Counted from the stretch's first letter, positions 9,601 to 19,127 are shown. The stretch is DNA of 64,000 nt from Nostoc sp. PCC 7524 (GCF_000316645.1 NC_019684.1:2881501-2945500); one strand, 5' to 3'. Program-made: numbers and translations. The notes: a model not told the origin generated them from the sequence alone.

Positions 9601-10071
9601 ATGCCTGCTGAAGAATCGGAACGCAGTCGTTTGCCATTTGAACCAAAAACCAAACGCCAAAAACCTGCAAAAGCTAAAAGTAATCCACCAGTAAAATCGA
9701 AAGAACCTGAAAAACAGGAAAAACAGCAGCCACCTTTTACTAAAGAAGAGATGGCTATTCCCCAGGTGGTGAGCCAGCGTATGATCCGCCGAGTAGCGGC
9801 TTTTTGCGGGATTCCCACAGCCCTGGGTATTTCCGCTTTAGTTGTCAGTTATCTACTTGCCACCTACTCTGATATCCAATTGCCTCCCATTGCTGTCTTA
9901 TTAGTGAATATGGGACTTTTTGGTTTAGGTGTGCTAGGGATCACCTATGGTGTTCTCTCTGCCTCTTGGGACGAAGAAAGAGTTGGCAGTCTACTAGGTT
10001 TTGGTGAATTTACCACCAATTGGGGACGAATGGTAGACGTTTGGCGCGAAACTCGGCAGAACAAAGCATGA
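9601..10071 (+). CDS. PAM68-family protein, photosystem II assembly factor (DUF3464)
   Basis: The 156-residue protein has a basic, Lys/Pro-rich N-terminal half (residues 1-50), the conserved block IPQVVSQRMIRRVAAFCGIPTALG and two transmembrane helices (about 64-86 and 98-120). It ends in SASWDEERVGSLLGFGEFTTNW. This is the architecture of PAM68, a thylakoid protein that helps early photosystem II assembly in cyanobacteria and chloroplasts. Placement directly after rpsO is usual in cyanobacteria. The ATG is 12 nt after the rpsO stop. Identification is from family features only. Confidence 0.87.
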   Translation: MPAEESERSRLPFEPKTKRQKPAKAKSNPPVKSKEPEKQEKQQPPFTKEEMAIPQVVSQRMIRRVAAFCGIPTALGISALVVSYLLATYSDIQLPPIAVLLVNMGLFGLGVLGITYGVLSASWDEERVGSLLGFGEFTTNWGRMVDVWRETRQNKA

Positions 10072-10341
10072 CAAACGGCGCTCAGGTATTTACATAACTG
10101 TGATTTTGGGCCAATTTTTAGAGTCAATGTTGGAGTTTACACATGATAACTTCAACATTTCTAATGAAAAATTTATATTTTTAAGATTTAAACCCAATAT
10201 GCAGTGATCAAAGCACCGAGCGCCGAATTTTGTTACGTATAAATATCTATTCTTAGTTTCTCATTACTACACTAAATATATAAGAACCAAGATAACCGCC
10301 TACTTGTTTGCGCTTTTACGCAATTAAACAGGAAAATTATT

Positions 10342-11400
10342 ATGATTGTAGTCATGAAAGTTGGTTCCCCAGAAGCGGAAATTAACCGGATTAGCGAGGA
10401 ACTAATTAATTGGGGTTTAACACCAGAAAAAATTGTTGGTAAACACAAGGTAGTAATTGGTTTAGTAGGTGAGACTGCCGACTTAGATCCATTACAAATT
10501 CAAGAAGTCAGTCCTTGGATTGAGCAGGTATTACGAGTAGAACTGCCTTATAAACGAGCTAGCCGCCAATTCCGTCACGGCGAAGCTTCGGAAGTAGTGG
10601 TTAATACGCCAGATGGTCCAGTTGTATTTGGTGAACACCATCCTTTGGTAGTGGTGGCTGGCCCCTGCTCCGTAGAAAACGAGGAAATGATTATCGAGAC
10701 GGCGCAGCGAGTCAAGGCAGCCGGAGCTAAATTTTTACGTGGCGGCGCATACAAACCCCGGACATCACCATACGCCTTCCAAGGACATGGTGAGAGTGCT
10801 TTAGGATTATTAGCCAAAGCACGAGAAGTCAGTGGTTTGGGGATTATTACAGAAGTGATGGATGCGGCTGAACTGGAGATCATCGCCGAAGTGGCTGATG
10901 TGGTTCAGGTAGGCGCAAGAAATATGCAAAACTTCTCCCTATTGAAGAAAGTAGGAGCGCAGCCTAAACCCGTATTGCTGAAGCGAGGAATGGCAGCTAC
11001 TATTGAAGATTGGTTAATGGCTGCTGAGTATATTCTGGCAGCAGGCAACCCCAATGTAATTTTATGTGAGCGGGGCATTCGTACCTTTGACCGCCAATAT
11101 ACTCGCAATACCTTAGATATATCCGTAGTGCCAGTCTTGCGGAAGTTAACGCACCTACCCATCATGATTGATCCCAGTCATGGTACAGGTTGGGCGGAAT
11201 TTGTGCCGCCAATGGCTATGGCTGCGATCGCAGCTGGCTGTGATTCCCTGATGATTGAAGTTCACCCCAACCCCAAAAAAGCCCTATCAGACGGGCCACA
11301 ATCTCTAACACCAGAGGCTTTCGACCACTTAATGCAAGAATGGGCAGTGATTGGTAAAGCTGTAGGGCGTTGGCCACAACCAGCCGCAGCTTTAGCGTAA
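10342..11400 (+). CDS. aroF: 3-deoxy-7-phosphoheptulonate (DAHP) synthase, type I-beta
   Basis: The enzyme condenses phosphoenolpyruvate and erythrose 4-phosphate, the first step of the shikimate pathway. The 352-residue protein starts with an ACT-like ferredoxin-fold domain (MIVVMKVGSPEAEINRI, residues 1-70), typical of the I-beta subclass, which can bear feedback control. The barrel follows with AGPCSVEN, LRGGAYKPRTSPYAFQG, QVGARNMQNF, LLKRGM and the metal/substrate motif IDPSHGTG. An AGGAAA sequence lies about 8 nt before the ATG. It stands alone, with 270 nt upstream in which I see no gene. Confidence 0.95.
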   Translation: MIVVMKVGSPEAEINRISEELINWGLTPEKIVGKHKVVIGLVGETADLDPLQIQEVSPWIEQVLRVELPYKRASRQFRHGEASEVVVNTPDGPVVFGEHHPLVVVAGPCSVENEEMIIETAQRVKAAGAKFLRGGAYKPRTSPYAFQGHGESALGLLAKAREVSGLGIITEVMDAAELEIIAEVADVVQVGARNMQNFSLLKKVGAQPKPVLLKRGMAATIEDWLMAAEYILAAGNPNVILCERGIRTFDRQYTRNTLDISVVPVLRKLTHLPIMIDPSHGTGWAEFVPPMAMAAIAAGCDSLMIEVHPNPKKALSDGPQSLTPEAFDHLMQEWAVIGKAVGRWPQPAAALA

Positions 11401-11472
11401 AAATAGGGAGAGGGGAGTGGGCTAGATAAATATTAGTATTCTCCCCTGTTCCCTGCCCCGCTAATGATTTGT

Positions 11473-12069
11473 CTAACTGGCTAACTTTCTTGTTTTTCCC
11501 AGAGAAATTAAGCGAAGCATCATTGCTAAAACTAACAAGGCGAAAAAAGGTAAATAGGTGGGAAGAGACTGGGGAAGTTTGAGACTAAATTCTACTGTAA
11601 AAGCTAACCAAAAATAGTACATTCCAGTGGTGTGTAATATCTGCCACCATCGTTTACCTAACAAAGTTGCTGAACGACGAAAAGAAGTTACAGTCATGGC
11701 AAAGAGGAAAACGTAACCTAAAATTGCCAGGAAGCCAAATTTGGGGCTATTGCCAGAGGTAACAACCCAGAGTCCAGTCCAGGCGATCGCATGATAAGTA
11801 TGGGATACTGCCATTGATACTCCCCAATAGCGGCGATTGTGCAGAAGCCATGCAGTATAAGGTGTTGACCAAATTTTGTGTAAGGCAGAGGCGACAAAAG
11901 CGCCGAGAAATAAGATACACGAGGTGCGGGCTGTGGCTCTAATCGCCATTCGCATTCCTAACTCATCCATACCATTAAATAGCCAAATTACAGCTAATAT
12001 CGCCCCAATCACCAGGGTAGAAAAACCAACGATACCCCATCCTTGAAAAGAAATTCTAGTACCTCTCAT
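11473..12069 (-). CDS. Ferric-reductase-like transmembrane (haem-binding) domain protein
   Basis: The 198-residue protein starts at ATG 12069, preceded by GAAGGA at a good distance; upstream in-frame codons are only translated repeats. About six hydrophobic segments are visible. Histidines placed in membrane helices (ALHKIW, VSHTYHAIAW, ILHTTGMYYFW) suggest a di-haem cytochrome b-like core as in the ferric reductase/NOX/MsrQ superfamily. No FAD or NAD domain is attached, so electron delivery must come from a partner. MsrQ-like or other redox function is possible; no msrP-like gene is near. The haem-binding call is inferred from the His pattern. Confidence 0.7.
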   Translation of the reverse strand: MRGTRISFQGWGIVGFSTLVIGAILAVIWLFNGMDELGMRMAIRATARTSCILFLGAFVASALHKIWSTPYTAWLLHNRRYWGVSMAVSHTYHAIAWTGLWVVTSGNSPKFGFLAILGYVFLFAMTVTSFRRSATLLGKRWWQILHTTGMYYFWLAFTVEFSLKLPQSLPTYLPFFALLVLAMMLRLISLGKTRKLAS

Positions 12070-12099
12070 CTGGAGAAAATCCTTCAACCAAAATTGCTG

Positions 12100-12212
12100 A
12101 TATAGCAGAAGGCAATAGGCAATAGGCAATAGGCAATAGTAAAATCCATGTCATGAATGAGTTTGAGCTTTTAGCCATGTCCTAATCGCCTTGCCTACAG
12201 CTATAGGTACTG
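12100..12212 (-). repeat. Dispersed repeat of about 110 bp, copy 1 (with internal TTGCCTA repeats)
   Basis: The reverse complement of this stretch closely matches 40938-41046. Shared blocks include ATTAGGACATG, CTAAAAGCTCAAACTCATTC, TGGATTTTACTATTGCC and TTGCCTTCTGCTATAT. Copy 1 holds uninterrupted CCTATTG units where copy 2 has an AAGAGTG-type interruption. It fills most of the gap upstream of the ferric-reductase-like gene. Confidence 0.8.
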
Positions 12213-12281
12213 AGTTTAGCGATCGCCTGCGGTTGCTGTCTTGCTGATTCTTCCGAAAAATGTTCTTATCTTCCGAAAGTT

Positions 12282-13136
12282 TTAAAGAAATTTTCTATAG
12301 GCATTGGGTGTAGTTGAGGTATGTTGGCGAAATACTCTAGTGAAATGACTTTGATTTTGAAAGCCGACTCGCTGACAAATTTCTACCAGTGTTAACTCAT
12401 GTCTGCGAAGCAGTTCCTTGGCTTTTTCAATTCGGCATTTTGTCACATATTGATAAGGCGTAAAACCTGTAGATTGCTTGAATAAACTAGCAAAATAATG
12501 TGAACTCATGTGAACTGAGGTAGCAATTTTGTCCAAAGTCAAATTTTGGTCTAAATGTTCATGGATGTAGGCGATCGCATCCTTGAGCTTATACTTAGGT
12601 AATCCGCCGTTACACTCTGGAATTTGCTGTGGGTGTGAGGCATATCGCCGCAATAAATGTGCAGATAACGCCGTTGCCATTGATTCCGCATACAGCTTAC
12701 TGTCGGCTTTGCCTGCTTGCAACTCAGCCATCAATGCTAATCCCATATGTTCAATCAAAGGATCACGTAACTGCAACTGTGGTACGATCTCGATTTTGTC
12801 TGCGTCCACAAATTCATAAGTAACACCAGCCAGAGTCGCAGGTTCTAGAAATAGTTCAACTAATCCCACTTCACAAGATACCTGCGCTCTAGGAAACATT
12901 TGATCAGCAGGAAAAATCGCAATATCACCCTTAGTATAATCAACATACTGCCAACTATTGTTGAGCCTCCAGCCAACACGCACATCTTCAAGGCAAATCA
13001 CAATGAAATGCTGTTGCAATAACATTTCTGACATTTCGTCAGCAGGCTCTCGCTCATAAATCAGGTTTAAGCCATTCCATCCCAGTTCATAGCTTGAGAG
13101 TAAATGTAAATGCTCTGGAATTTCGTTGTCAGACAC
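12282..13136 (-). CDS. AraC-family transcriptional regulator
   Basis: The 284-residue protein begins at GTG 13136. Residues 185-284 form a double helix-turn-helix AraC/XylS domain: LDKIATSVHMSSHYFASLFK is the first HTH and LVEICQRVGFQNQSHFTRVF with TPNAYRKFL the second and the family signature. The N-terminal 180 residues are a less conserved sensing part without a recognisable cupin motif. Target and inducer are unknown. The neighbours on the same strand are a haem-type membrane protein (downstream) and a methyltransferase (upstream), with gaps over 100 nt, so no operon is evident. Confidence 0.9.
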   Translation of the reverse strand: MSDNEIPEHLHLLSSYELGWNGLNLIYEREPADEMSEMLLQQHFIVICLEDVRVGWRLNNSWQYVDYTKGDIAIFPADQMFPRAQVSCEVGLVELFLEPATLAGVTYEFVDADKIEIVPQLQLRDPLIEHMGLALMAELQAGKADSKLYAESMATALSAHLLRRYASHPQQIPECNGGLPKYKLKDAIAYIHEHLDQNLTLDKIATSVHMSSHYFASLFKQSTGFTPYQYVTKCRIEKAKELLRRHELTLVEICQRVGFQNQSHFTRVFRQHTSTTPNAYRKFL

Positions 13137-13251
13137 GGTTGGTATTGACGTTGGTTGACTGTTTTTAATTTACCAGTAAGTAGAAGCCAGAAGGTAGGAG
13201 GCAGAAAAACAAGGGAGAAAACTATTGCAAGAGTGCCTATTGCCTAAAAAT

Positions 13252-13875
13252 TCATTTTTTCGCTTGAATTACTTGCAAACTACCACCTGCATACAAAGTT
13301 GGCTGATTGACATCAAACCCAATCTTAGTTAACAAATCAACTAAATCAGTTTTAATTAACTGCCAAGCTGTTTCTGTCTCAAACAAGAGTAAAAATATCG
13401 ATAAACCTGGCCAAAATATGAGATTAGTCGGAGCATGAAAATCTACTAATGTAAACACGCCTCCTGGTTTTAACACTCGGTAAACTTCTTGAATAATTGC
13501 TTGTAATTGTTCTGGTTGCATTTCATGTAAAGCTGCACTGGTATGCACCACATCAAACTGATGATCTGCAAAAGGCATTTTTTCCGCAAAAGCTTCTACA
13601 TAAACCGCTTCAGGGACATTCTGTCGCGCTCGTTGTAAAGATAATGGTGAGGCATCAAGTCCTGTTACATTTTGTGAATATTTAACTAAAAATTGCGTTG
13701 CTTGCCCACTACCACAACACAAATCTAAAATGTGAGTGTCTGAGTGAATTGTTAACCCTTGCAAAGCTAATTGGCGAAAACGGGCTTCTCCGCCGACACT
13801 GATAGCCGCTACACGAGCGATCGCATCATATAGCCACTGATAACGATAACTTAAATCTCGTAAAATTGTTGCCAT
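13252..13875 (-). CDS. Class I SAM-dependent methyltransferase
   Basis: The 207-residue protein contains the SAM-binding motif I ILDLCCGSGQATQFL (about residues 48-62), motif II GLDASPLSLQRAR, the acidic loop MPFADHQFDVVHTSAALHEM and motif post-III VYRVLKPGGVFTLVDFH. This is the UbiE/Methyltransf_11 type fold. The substrate is not predictable. It is divergent from hemH with about 94 nt between the two starts. Confidence 0.85.
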   Translation of the reverse strand: MATILRDLSYRYQWLYDAIARVAAISVGGEARFRQLALQGLTIHSDTHILDLCCGSGQATQFLVKYSQNVTGLDASPLSLQRARQNVPEAVYVEAFAEKMPFADHQFDVVHTSAALHEMQPEQLQAIIQEVYRVLKPGGVFTLVDFHAPTNLIFWPGLSIFLLLFETETAWQLIKTDLVDLLTKIGFDVNQPTLYAGGSLQVIQAKK

Positions 13876-13969
13876 TGCACCTTTGTGAACTGTTAAGCTT
13901 TATATTTAATAAAGATATATTGTTAACAATAGTAAAAAAAACTGAAAAGGTTGGGGGAAAATAATAGCT

Positions 13970-15136
13970 ATGGGTCGTGTAGGCGTTTTATTACTCAATC
14001 TCGGTGGTCCCGATAAGTTAGAAGATGTAGGGCCGTTTTTGTATAACCTGTTTTCAGATCCGGAAATTATACGCCTACCGTTTCGATGGTTGCAAAAACC
14101 CCTAGCTTGGTTCATTGCCTCCCGGCGTACTAAAACATCACAACAGAACTATAAGCAAATTGGTGGTGGCTCTCCCTTGCGGCGGATTACGGAAGCTCAA
14201 GGAGAAGCTTTAAAAGCACAATTGAGTGATTTGGGGCAAGCAGCCAATGTTTATGTAGGAATGCGTTATTGGCATCCTTACACCGAAGAAGCGATCGCGC
14301 TCCTCACTCAAGATAAGATTGACAAGCTGGTAATTCTGCCATTATACCCGCAATTTTCCATCAGTACCAGTGGTTCTAGTTTCCGGCTGCTTGAAAGACT
14401 TTGGCAAGAAGAGCCAAAACTGCAAAGTCTTGATTACACCGTTATTCCCTCCTGGTATAAACAACCGAGTTACTTACAAGCAATGGCGGAACTGATTAGG
14501 CAAGAACTGGAACAATGCCCTAATCCTGATCAGGCTCATGTCTTCTTTAGCGCCCACGGCGTACCTAAGAGCTATGTAGAAGAAGCAGGCGATCCCTATC
14601 AGCAAGAGATTGAGGAATGTACTGCGCTGATTATGCAAACCCTCAATCGTCCTAATGCCCACACCCTCGCTTACCAAAGTCGTGTCGGCCCGGTAGAATG
14701 GCTGCAACCCTATACAGAAGATGCCCTCAAAGAATTAGGCGCACAGGGAGTGAAAGATTTAGTTGTCGTCCCTATCAGCTTCGTCTCCGAACACATCGAG
14801 ACATTACAAGAGATTGATATTGAGTATCGGGAAGTCGCCGAAGAAGCAGGAATTCACAATTTCCGTCGTGTACCCGCACCTAATACCCATCCGGTATTTA
14901 TTAGAGCCTTGGCAGACTTGGTGATTGATGCTCTCAACAAACCCAGTTTCAAGCTGTCACAAGCCGCCCAAATGAAGAAAAGGGTGAAAATGTATCCCCC
15001 TGAAAGTTGGGAATGGGGTATGACTACTAGCGCGGAAGTTTGGAATGGTCGAATTGCCATGCTGGGCTTTATTGCTTTGATTATTGAGTTGATTACAGGT
15101 CAAGGTTTGCTGCACATGATTGGACTTTTGCAGTAA
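13970..15136 (+). CDS. hemH: Ferrochelatase with C-terminal chlorophyll-binding (HLIP-like) helix
   Basis: HemH inserts Fe2+ into protoporphyrin IX to make haem. The 388-residue protein begins [21 protein letters not shown] and has the catalytic region [20 protein letters not shown] and [17 protein letters not shown]. The enzyme core ends near residue 325. A linker leads to a CAB/HLIP motif, [20 protein letters not shown] (about 359-378), as known from cyanobacterial and plant type 2 ferrochelatases. There it anchors the enzyme in the thylakoid, favours dimers and can bind chlorophyll and carotenoid. The same motif occurs in the free HLIP at 25857. A palindromic repeat element follows about 30 nt after the stop and could end transcription. 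Confidence 0.97.
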   Translation: MGRVGVLLLNLGGPDKLEDVGPFLYNLFSDPEIIRLPFRWLQKPLAWFIASRRTKTSQQNYKQIGGGSPLRRITEAQGEALKAQLSDLGQAANVYVGMRYWHPYTEEAIALLTQDKIDKLVILPLYPQFSISTSGSSFRLLERLWQEEPKLQSLDYTVIPSWYKQPSYLQAMAELIRQELEQCPNPDQAHVFFSAHGVPKSYVEEAGDPYQQEIEECTALIMQTLNRPNAHTLAYQSRVGPVEWLQPYTEDALKELGAQGVKDLVVVPISFVSEHIETLQEIDIEYREVAEEAGIHNFRRVPAPNTHPVFIRALADLVIDALNKPSFKLSQAAQMKKRVKMYPPESWEWGMTTSAEVWNGRIAMLGFIALIIELITGQGLLHMIGLLQ

Positions 15137-15165
15137 GGGGCTTTCAGATAAAAAATATCCAAAAT

Positions 15166-15229
15166 GTAGGGTGCGTCAGTGAGAGAAAATCTAACTATAC
15201 CAACAAATAATCATACTGACGCACCCTAC
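15166..15229. repeat. Palindromic dispersed element, copy a
   Basis: Perfect 15-bp inverted arms, GTAGGGTGCGTCAGT and ACTGACGCACCCTAC, flank a 34-nt AT-rich centre. It lies just after hemH. Similar elements are at 25647, 37459, 40777 (reversed centre) and 42137. Confidence 0.9.
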
Positions 15230-15399
15230 TAACCTGATCTTCAAGTTGTGATTGTCACCTCCCTCCCTGGGGAGGTTTTTGTCTTTAGATGTAGTATTTT
15301 GATATCTTTGTGCTTCCCATAATAAGTAGATGTAACTAGAGAAAAATTGCGAGAACATCACCAGTAAAGATGGAATTTTTGATTTACTGGCGGTGAACA

Positions 15400-16023
15400 A
15401 TGAAAAAATTAATTTGGTTTTCTACTTTAAGTCTAGCGATCGCAGCAACCAGTTTACCTGCTCTAGCTCAAATACAACCAATCCAGCCCAGACAACAAAT
15501 CCCACCTGGACAACAAATCCCACCTAGACAGCAAATCCCACCTGGACAACAAATCCCACCTGGACAACAAATCCCACCTGGACAGCAAATCCCACCCGGA
15601 CAACAAATCCAGCCCGGACAGCAAATGCAACCAGAACAACGCAGCCAGTTTGAGCGCACTGCTCCCCAAATTAGCAGTACGACTGGTTTCCGTGATGTTC
15701 ATTACATCAGTGTGTATACGGGAGAGCAGCCGTTATCCTATATTGCAGTTCGTCCACCTGAAATCGTTAACATTGGCGAAGGTGGCATTGAGATCACAGA
15801 TCAGACTGGTCAGCGAATCGATGCTAATGTCTCTAGAGACGGTGACATAATTAGGATTAATTTTTTACAACCAGTACCTCCAGCCTCCAGTTTACAAATC
15901 GCTTTTAGAGATTTGGGGCTAGATATTCCAGGACGCAACTTTTATCTATATGAAGTTGCTGGTGGGCATATTGGTTATCGCCGAGAAATACCTTATGGTT
16001 TTGCTCAAGTTCAGGTTTTTTAA
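15400..16023 (+). CDS. Exported protein with IPPGQQ hexapeptide repeats
   Basis: The 207-residue protein has a clear signal peptide (MKKLIWFSTLSLAIAATS then LPALAQ). Residues about 24-80 are eight or nine copies of a hexapeptide of the type I-P/Q-P-G/R-Q-Q, encoded by an 18-bp tandem repeat (about 15478-15630). The C-terminal 120 residues form a compact beta-rich domain (FRDVHYISVYTGEQPLSYIA, INFLQPVPPASSLQIAFRDL) resembling cyanobacterial surface or periplasmic domains of the DUF2808 kind. Function is unknown. The Pro/Gln stretch may be a flexible spacer between the membrane or wall and the domain. DUF2808 membership is uncertain. Confidence 0.8.
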   Translation: MKKLIWFSTLSLAIAATSLPALAQIQPIQPRQQIPPGQQIPPRQQIPPGQQIPPGQQIPPGQQIPPGQQIQPGQQMQPEQRSQFERTAPQISSTTGFRDVHYISVYTGEQPLSYIAVRPPEIVNIGEGGIEITDQTGQRIDANVSRDGDIIRINFLQPVPPASSLQIAFRDLGLDIPGRNFYLYEVAGGHIGYRREIPYGFAQVQVF

Positions 16024-16103
16024 ATTAACACAAGACTGGCTCCCCCTTGAGTGTGGCTTGCTTTTCCCCAATGCCTATTACCTCCGCTTCAAATCCCCTT
16101 AAT

Positions 16104-16664
16104 TTATTGATGGGGATTTCCCTGTTTCCTCTTAATGTGGTGATACCAGTCATACCACTCTTTAGCACTACGCAGGGCAAACCAAAGGAGGATTAAAGCA
16201 ATTAATCCTCCTTGCCAGGGAGCATCAAAGGCAAATAGCACTAGAGCAATACACAAAGTATCTTGCAGAAAAACTGCCCACAGTGGCAAACCCCGCAAGC
16301 GATAGAACCAACCAACCTGCACCAAATGGAGTACCAAAGCGAATAAACCGCCAATGATAGCAATCAACCAATGGGGTGTTGCTGTGGCTGAAGCTACTGC
16401 TAAACCCATGATTGCCCCCACGAGGGGAGACAATAATAACTGAATAATTTGTAAAATTCTTTGTCCCCAAACTTTTTTTGAGGCGCACAATTCCAGGAAT
16501 GACAAACTGCTCAGACAACCTAACAAAACTGCTGGGGATATATGAGATAAAACAGGAACACGTGACCACAAATCACTACCCTGCAACAGTCCAATAATTA
16601 ATAAGGGTACGCCTATTCTCAAGCCTGCTGCCGCCGAAGCCGAAAGTAAGGCTAAAATTTCCAT
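16104..16664 (-). CDS. DUF4126 integral membrane protein
   Basis: The 186-residue protein is very hydrophobic, with about five membrane segments. It opens with LALLSASAAAGLRIGVPLL, an Ala/Gly-rich helix typical of DUF4126, and ends in a basic cytoplasmic tail (WYHHIKRKQGNPHQ). The role of the family is unknown. It converges on the exported-repeat protein at 15400 and has a repeat-poor gap behind its start. Confidence 0.75.
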   Translation of the reverse strand: MEILALLSASAAAGLRIGVPLLIIGLLQGSDLWSRVPVLSHISPAVLLGCLSSLSFLELCASKKVWGQRILQIIQLLLSPLVGAIMGLAVASATATPHWLIAIIGGLFALVLHLVQVGWFYRLRGLPLWAVFLQDTLCIALVLFAFDAPWQGGLIALILLWFALRSAKEWYDWYHHIKRKQGNPHQ

Positions 16665-16809
16665 AATTTCAGACTAAAAACGTGAATAAATCAACAAATA
16701 TCTGCTGTTTAGACTACCCACGACTGACGGCAAGTACAGCACCATCTACGGCGCTTGAGCAATACAATACCCATTCTTTTCAGTAACTTTACATTTTTTA
16801 GTAAATGAA

Positions 16810-17013
16810 CTACCCCTGGCTAACTTCGTTTGAGCCAGGGGTTTCTACATCCCCCAGCGTAGCCTGAGATTTTTGACGCTTCCTCTGACCCAGTTTCTTC
16901 ATGCTTCCAGCAGTTTTGCGGGTACGTGAAGTAGAGCTAGAATCATCTGCGCCTACTAGGTTCGTTCCAAACCCAGGTAGTTGGTTTGAATGCCAAAGCA
17001 ACATCTGCGCCAC
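16810..17013 (-). pseudogene. Remnant of an IS200/IS605-type TnpB gene (C-terminus)
   Basis: The 67-codon frame ends in DDSSSTSRTRKTAGSMKKL and VETPGSNEVSQG. Such Ser/Thr-Arg-rich tails ending in a VETPG-like string are familiar from the C-termini of cyanobacterial IS605-family TnpB proteins. The region upstream on this strand, to about 17200, has no continuing frame with the RuvC or zinc-finger motifs, so only a decayed 3' piece is left. TnpB assignment rests on recognition of the tail alone. Confidence 0.45.
16813..16841 (-). other. Hairpin at the 3' end of the TnpB remnant
   Basis: A 9-bp stem (CCCCTGGCT with AGCCAGGGG, 11-nt loop) overlaps the last codons of the remnant. IS605 elements end in such subterminal hairpins, which also belong to the guide RNA scaffold of TnpB. 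A simple terminator is an alternative. Confidence 0.5.
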
Positions 17014-17206
17014 TAGAAATAGTCAAACAATATATCCGTTCTCAGGACAAACCCGAAAGATCATGTTGTCAAAAGCTCAACTGTCCCATTGCTTGTTTTA
17101 CCTGTGGTCAAAATTACCAATAGGACGTTTCGCTTTTGACCCGCTTACATCCCCTCCCTGCTAAAAGCTGCGGAAGGGGAATTACGCGGATTTTGTTAAA
17201 TTGGTA
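17014..17206. other. Gap upstream of the TnpB remnant
   Basis: No convincing gene is seen. The sequence may be further decayed insertion-element DNA but shows no recognisable motif on either strand. The neighbouring stretch 16665-16809 is likewise empty. Confidence 0.4.
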
Positions 17207-18502
17207 TTAAATCCCCAATCTTTGGTAAACCTGATCTAAGTGACGCAGATGTTGCTGTGGATCAAAACATACGGCAATTTCTGCTGGTGAGAGATTTTGA
17301 GTTACACGGGAGTCTTGAGTAATCAGGTCGTGGAAGTTGCCTTCTGGCTTGTTCCAGGCAGCGTGAGCGTTTTGTTGGACGATCGCATAGGCTTCTTCGC
17401 GGCTCATGCCCTTCTCTACTAAAGCTAGTAGCACTTTTTGGCTGAATACTACCCCACCATAGCAGTTGAGATTTCGCGCCATGTTTTCTGGATACACCAA
17501 CAGGTTTTTCACCAAGTCGGTAATTTCTACCAGCATAAAGTGCGTCAAAATACAAGCGTCTGGCAAAATCACCCGTTCTACAGAACTGTGAGAAATATCC
17601 CGTTCATGCCACAAGGCGACATTTTCTAAAGCTGCACCGGCATGACTTCTAACTAGCCGCGCCATTCCCGTCAACCGTTCGGAACGGATGGGGTTGCGCT
17701 TGTGTGGCATTGCACTAGAGCCTTTTTGTCCTTTCGAGAAGAATTCTTCAACCTCTAGAACGTCGGTTTTTTGCAGATTGCGAATTTCTACAGCAAAACG
17801 TTCTATAGAGGCGGCGACTAGGGCTAATTGCTGCACATAATCGGCGTGGCGATCGCGGGAGATGACTTGTGTAGAAGCGGTATCTGGTTGCAGTCCGAGT
17901 TTTTGGCAAGCGATCGCTTCTACTCGTGGTTCAATATTGGCATAGGTTCCCACCGCGCCGGAAATCTTACCTACAGCAATGGAGGCGCGGAGAATTTGCA
18001 GTCGTTGTTGGTGGCGCAACATTTCAGCTAACCATCCCGCCAGTTTAAACCCAAAGGTGATGGGTTCGGCATGAATCCCATGCGATCGGCCAGCCATGAC
18101 TGTATAACGATGTTCTCGTGCTTTTTCGCGGATCACCTGAATTAAATTTTCCAGGTGTTGGGCTAACACATCCAGACTAGCAATCATTTGCAGTGCTAAA
18201 GCCGTATCTAGCACATCGGAACTGGTTAAACCCAAGTGAATGTAACGTCCAGCATCGCCTACATATTCATTGACATTAGTCAAAAAAGCGATGACATCAT
18301 GGCGGACTTCCGCCTCTATCTCCAATACTCGCTGTGGATCAAAATTAGCCTTGGCTTTGATTTCCTCAACAGCCGCAGCTGGAATATAGCCCAGTTCAGC
18401 TTGGGCTTCACAAACTGCAATTTCTACCTGGAGCCAGGTTTTGAACTTATAAGCTTCAGTCCACAGGTTGCCCATTTCGGGCAAAGTATAACGCTCAATC
18501 AA
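17207..18502 (-). CDS. purB: Adenylosuccinate lyase
   Basis: PurB catalyses two fumarate-releasing steps, making AICAR in purine synthesis and AMP from adenylosuccinate. The 431-residue protein has the fumarase/aspartase superfamily signature GSSAMPHKRNP (about residues 261-271), plus SRDRHADYV, AGRSHGIHAEPITFG and TSSDVLDTALALQ. Length and order fit the family. The start is a TTG at 18502 giving MIERYTLPEMGNLW; no ATG or GTG in frame gives a better fit. It stands alone between the TnpB remnant and a DUF421 gene. Confidence 0.96.
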   Translation of the reverse strand: MIERYTLPEMGNLWTEAYKFKTWLQVEIAVCEAQAELGYIPAAAVEEIKAKANFDPQRVLEIEAEVRHDVIAFLTNVNEYVGDAGRYIHLGLTSSDVLDTALALQMIASLDVLAQHLENLIQVIREKAREHRYTVMAGRSHGIHAEPITFGFKLAGWLAEMLRHQQRLQILRASIAVGKISGAVGTYANIEPRVEAIACQKLGLQPDTASTQVISRDRHADYVQQLALVAASIERFAVEIRNLQKTDVLEVEEFFSKGQKGSSAMPHKRNPIRSERLTGMARLVRSHAGAALENVALWHERDISHSSVERVILPDACILTHFMLVEITDLVKNLLVYPENMARNLNCYGGVVFSQKVLLALVEKGMSREEAYAIVQQNAHAAWNKPEGNFHDLITQDSRVTQNLSPAEIAVCFDPQQHLRHLDQVYQRLGI

Positions 18503-18553
18503 CGTTCGCGGCAGAATACAACTGTCATATTCTACAGTCTAATTAGCACATCT

Positions 18554-19087
18554 TCAGTCTAATTTTTGTGGTGCTGTGGTATTAGTTTTTGGCTCATAAG
18601 TGATGATACTGATGCTACCGTCAGTTTCCATATACGCCAACTTGACTTCATCTAACAATTCCACACCTTGCTGGCGTAACTTACTCATCAACTCATCTTC
18701 TGTAATCAGTTCTTGTTGCAGATGCCGTCTGATGATTTTACCGTTTTTGATTAACAAGATGGGGGGAGGATTCAGAAATCTCTGTACAGCAGGTAGTTTG
18801 TAGCCTAACCAGTTAAGAAAGTAGCTCCAAAAAATTACTGTTGCAACTAAAATTGCCCCTTCAGTAATTGATGTATAGTTACTGGCCATGGCATTTTGGG
18901 CGGCTTCGGCAAATAACACCACTACAAGCAAATCCGTAATTCCCAGTGTGCCAAGTTGTCGGCTAGGCAGTAAACGCAACACAGAAAATAGTGCTAAGTA
19001 AACTAAAGAGCCACGTACCACTAATTCTACAATGCTGATACTAGGAACAAAAACTGCACGCCAATCAATATAAAACCATTTATCCAT
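18554..19087 (-). CDS. DUF421 (YetF-like) membrane protein
   Basis: The protein has about 177 residues from ATG 19087 (MDKWFYIDWRAVF); a GTG at 19111 would add eight residues. Three membrane helices lie in the first 90 residues, with the family motif SRQLGTLGITDLLVVVLFAEAAQNAM. The soluble C-terminal part has PPILLIKNGKIIRRHLQQEL and ITEDELMSKLRQQGVELLDEV, typical of DUF421. Function of the family is largely unknown; Bacillus members have been linked to spore membranes. The BrkB gene lies 40 nt upstream on the same strand, so the two may form an operon. Confidence 0.85.
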   Translation of the reverse strand: MDKWFYIDWRAVFVPSISIVELVVRGSLVYLALFSVLRLLPSRQLGTLGITDLLVVVLFAEAAQNAMASNYTSITEGAILVATVIFWSYFLNWLGYKLPAVQRFLNPPPILLIKNGKIIRRHLQQELITEDELMSKLRQQGVELLDEVKLAYMETDGSISIITYEPKTNTTAPQKLD

Positions 19088-19127
19088 GTCAAGAAAAAAA
19101 TTATTCCTCACTCCCTACTCGCCATCT

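Noticed and set aside
15463..15702. Minus-strand frames rich in SRWDLL or GGICCP repeats
   Set aside because: They are antisense shadows of the IPPGQQ repeat in the exported-protein gene.
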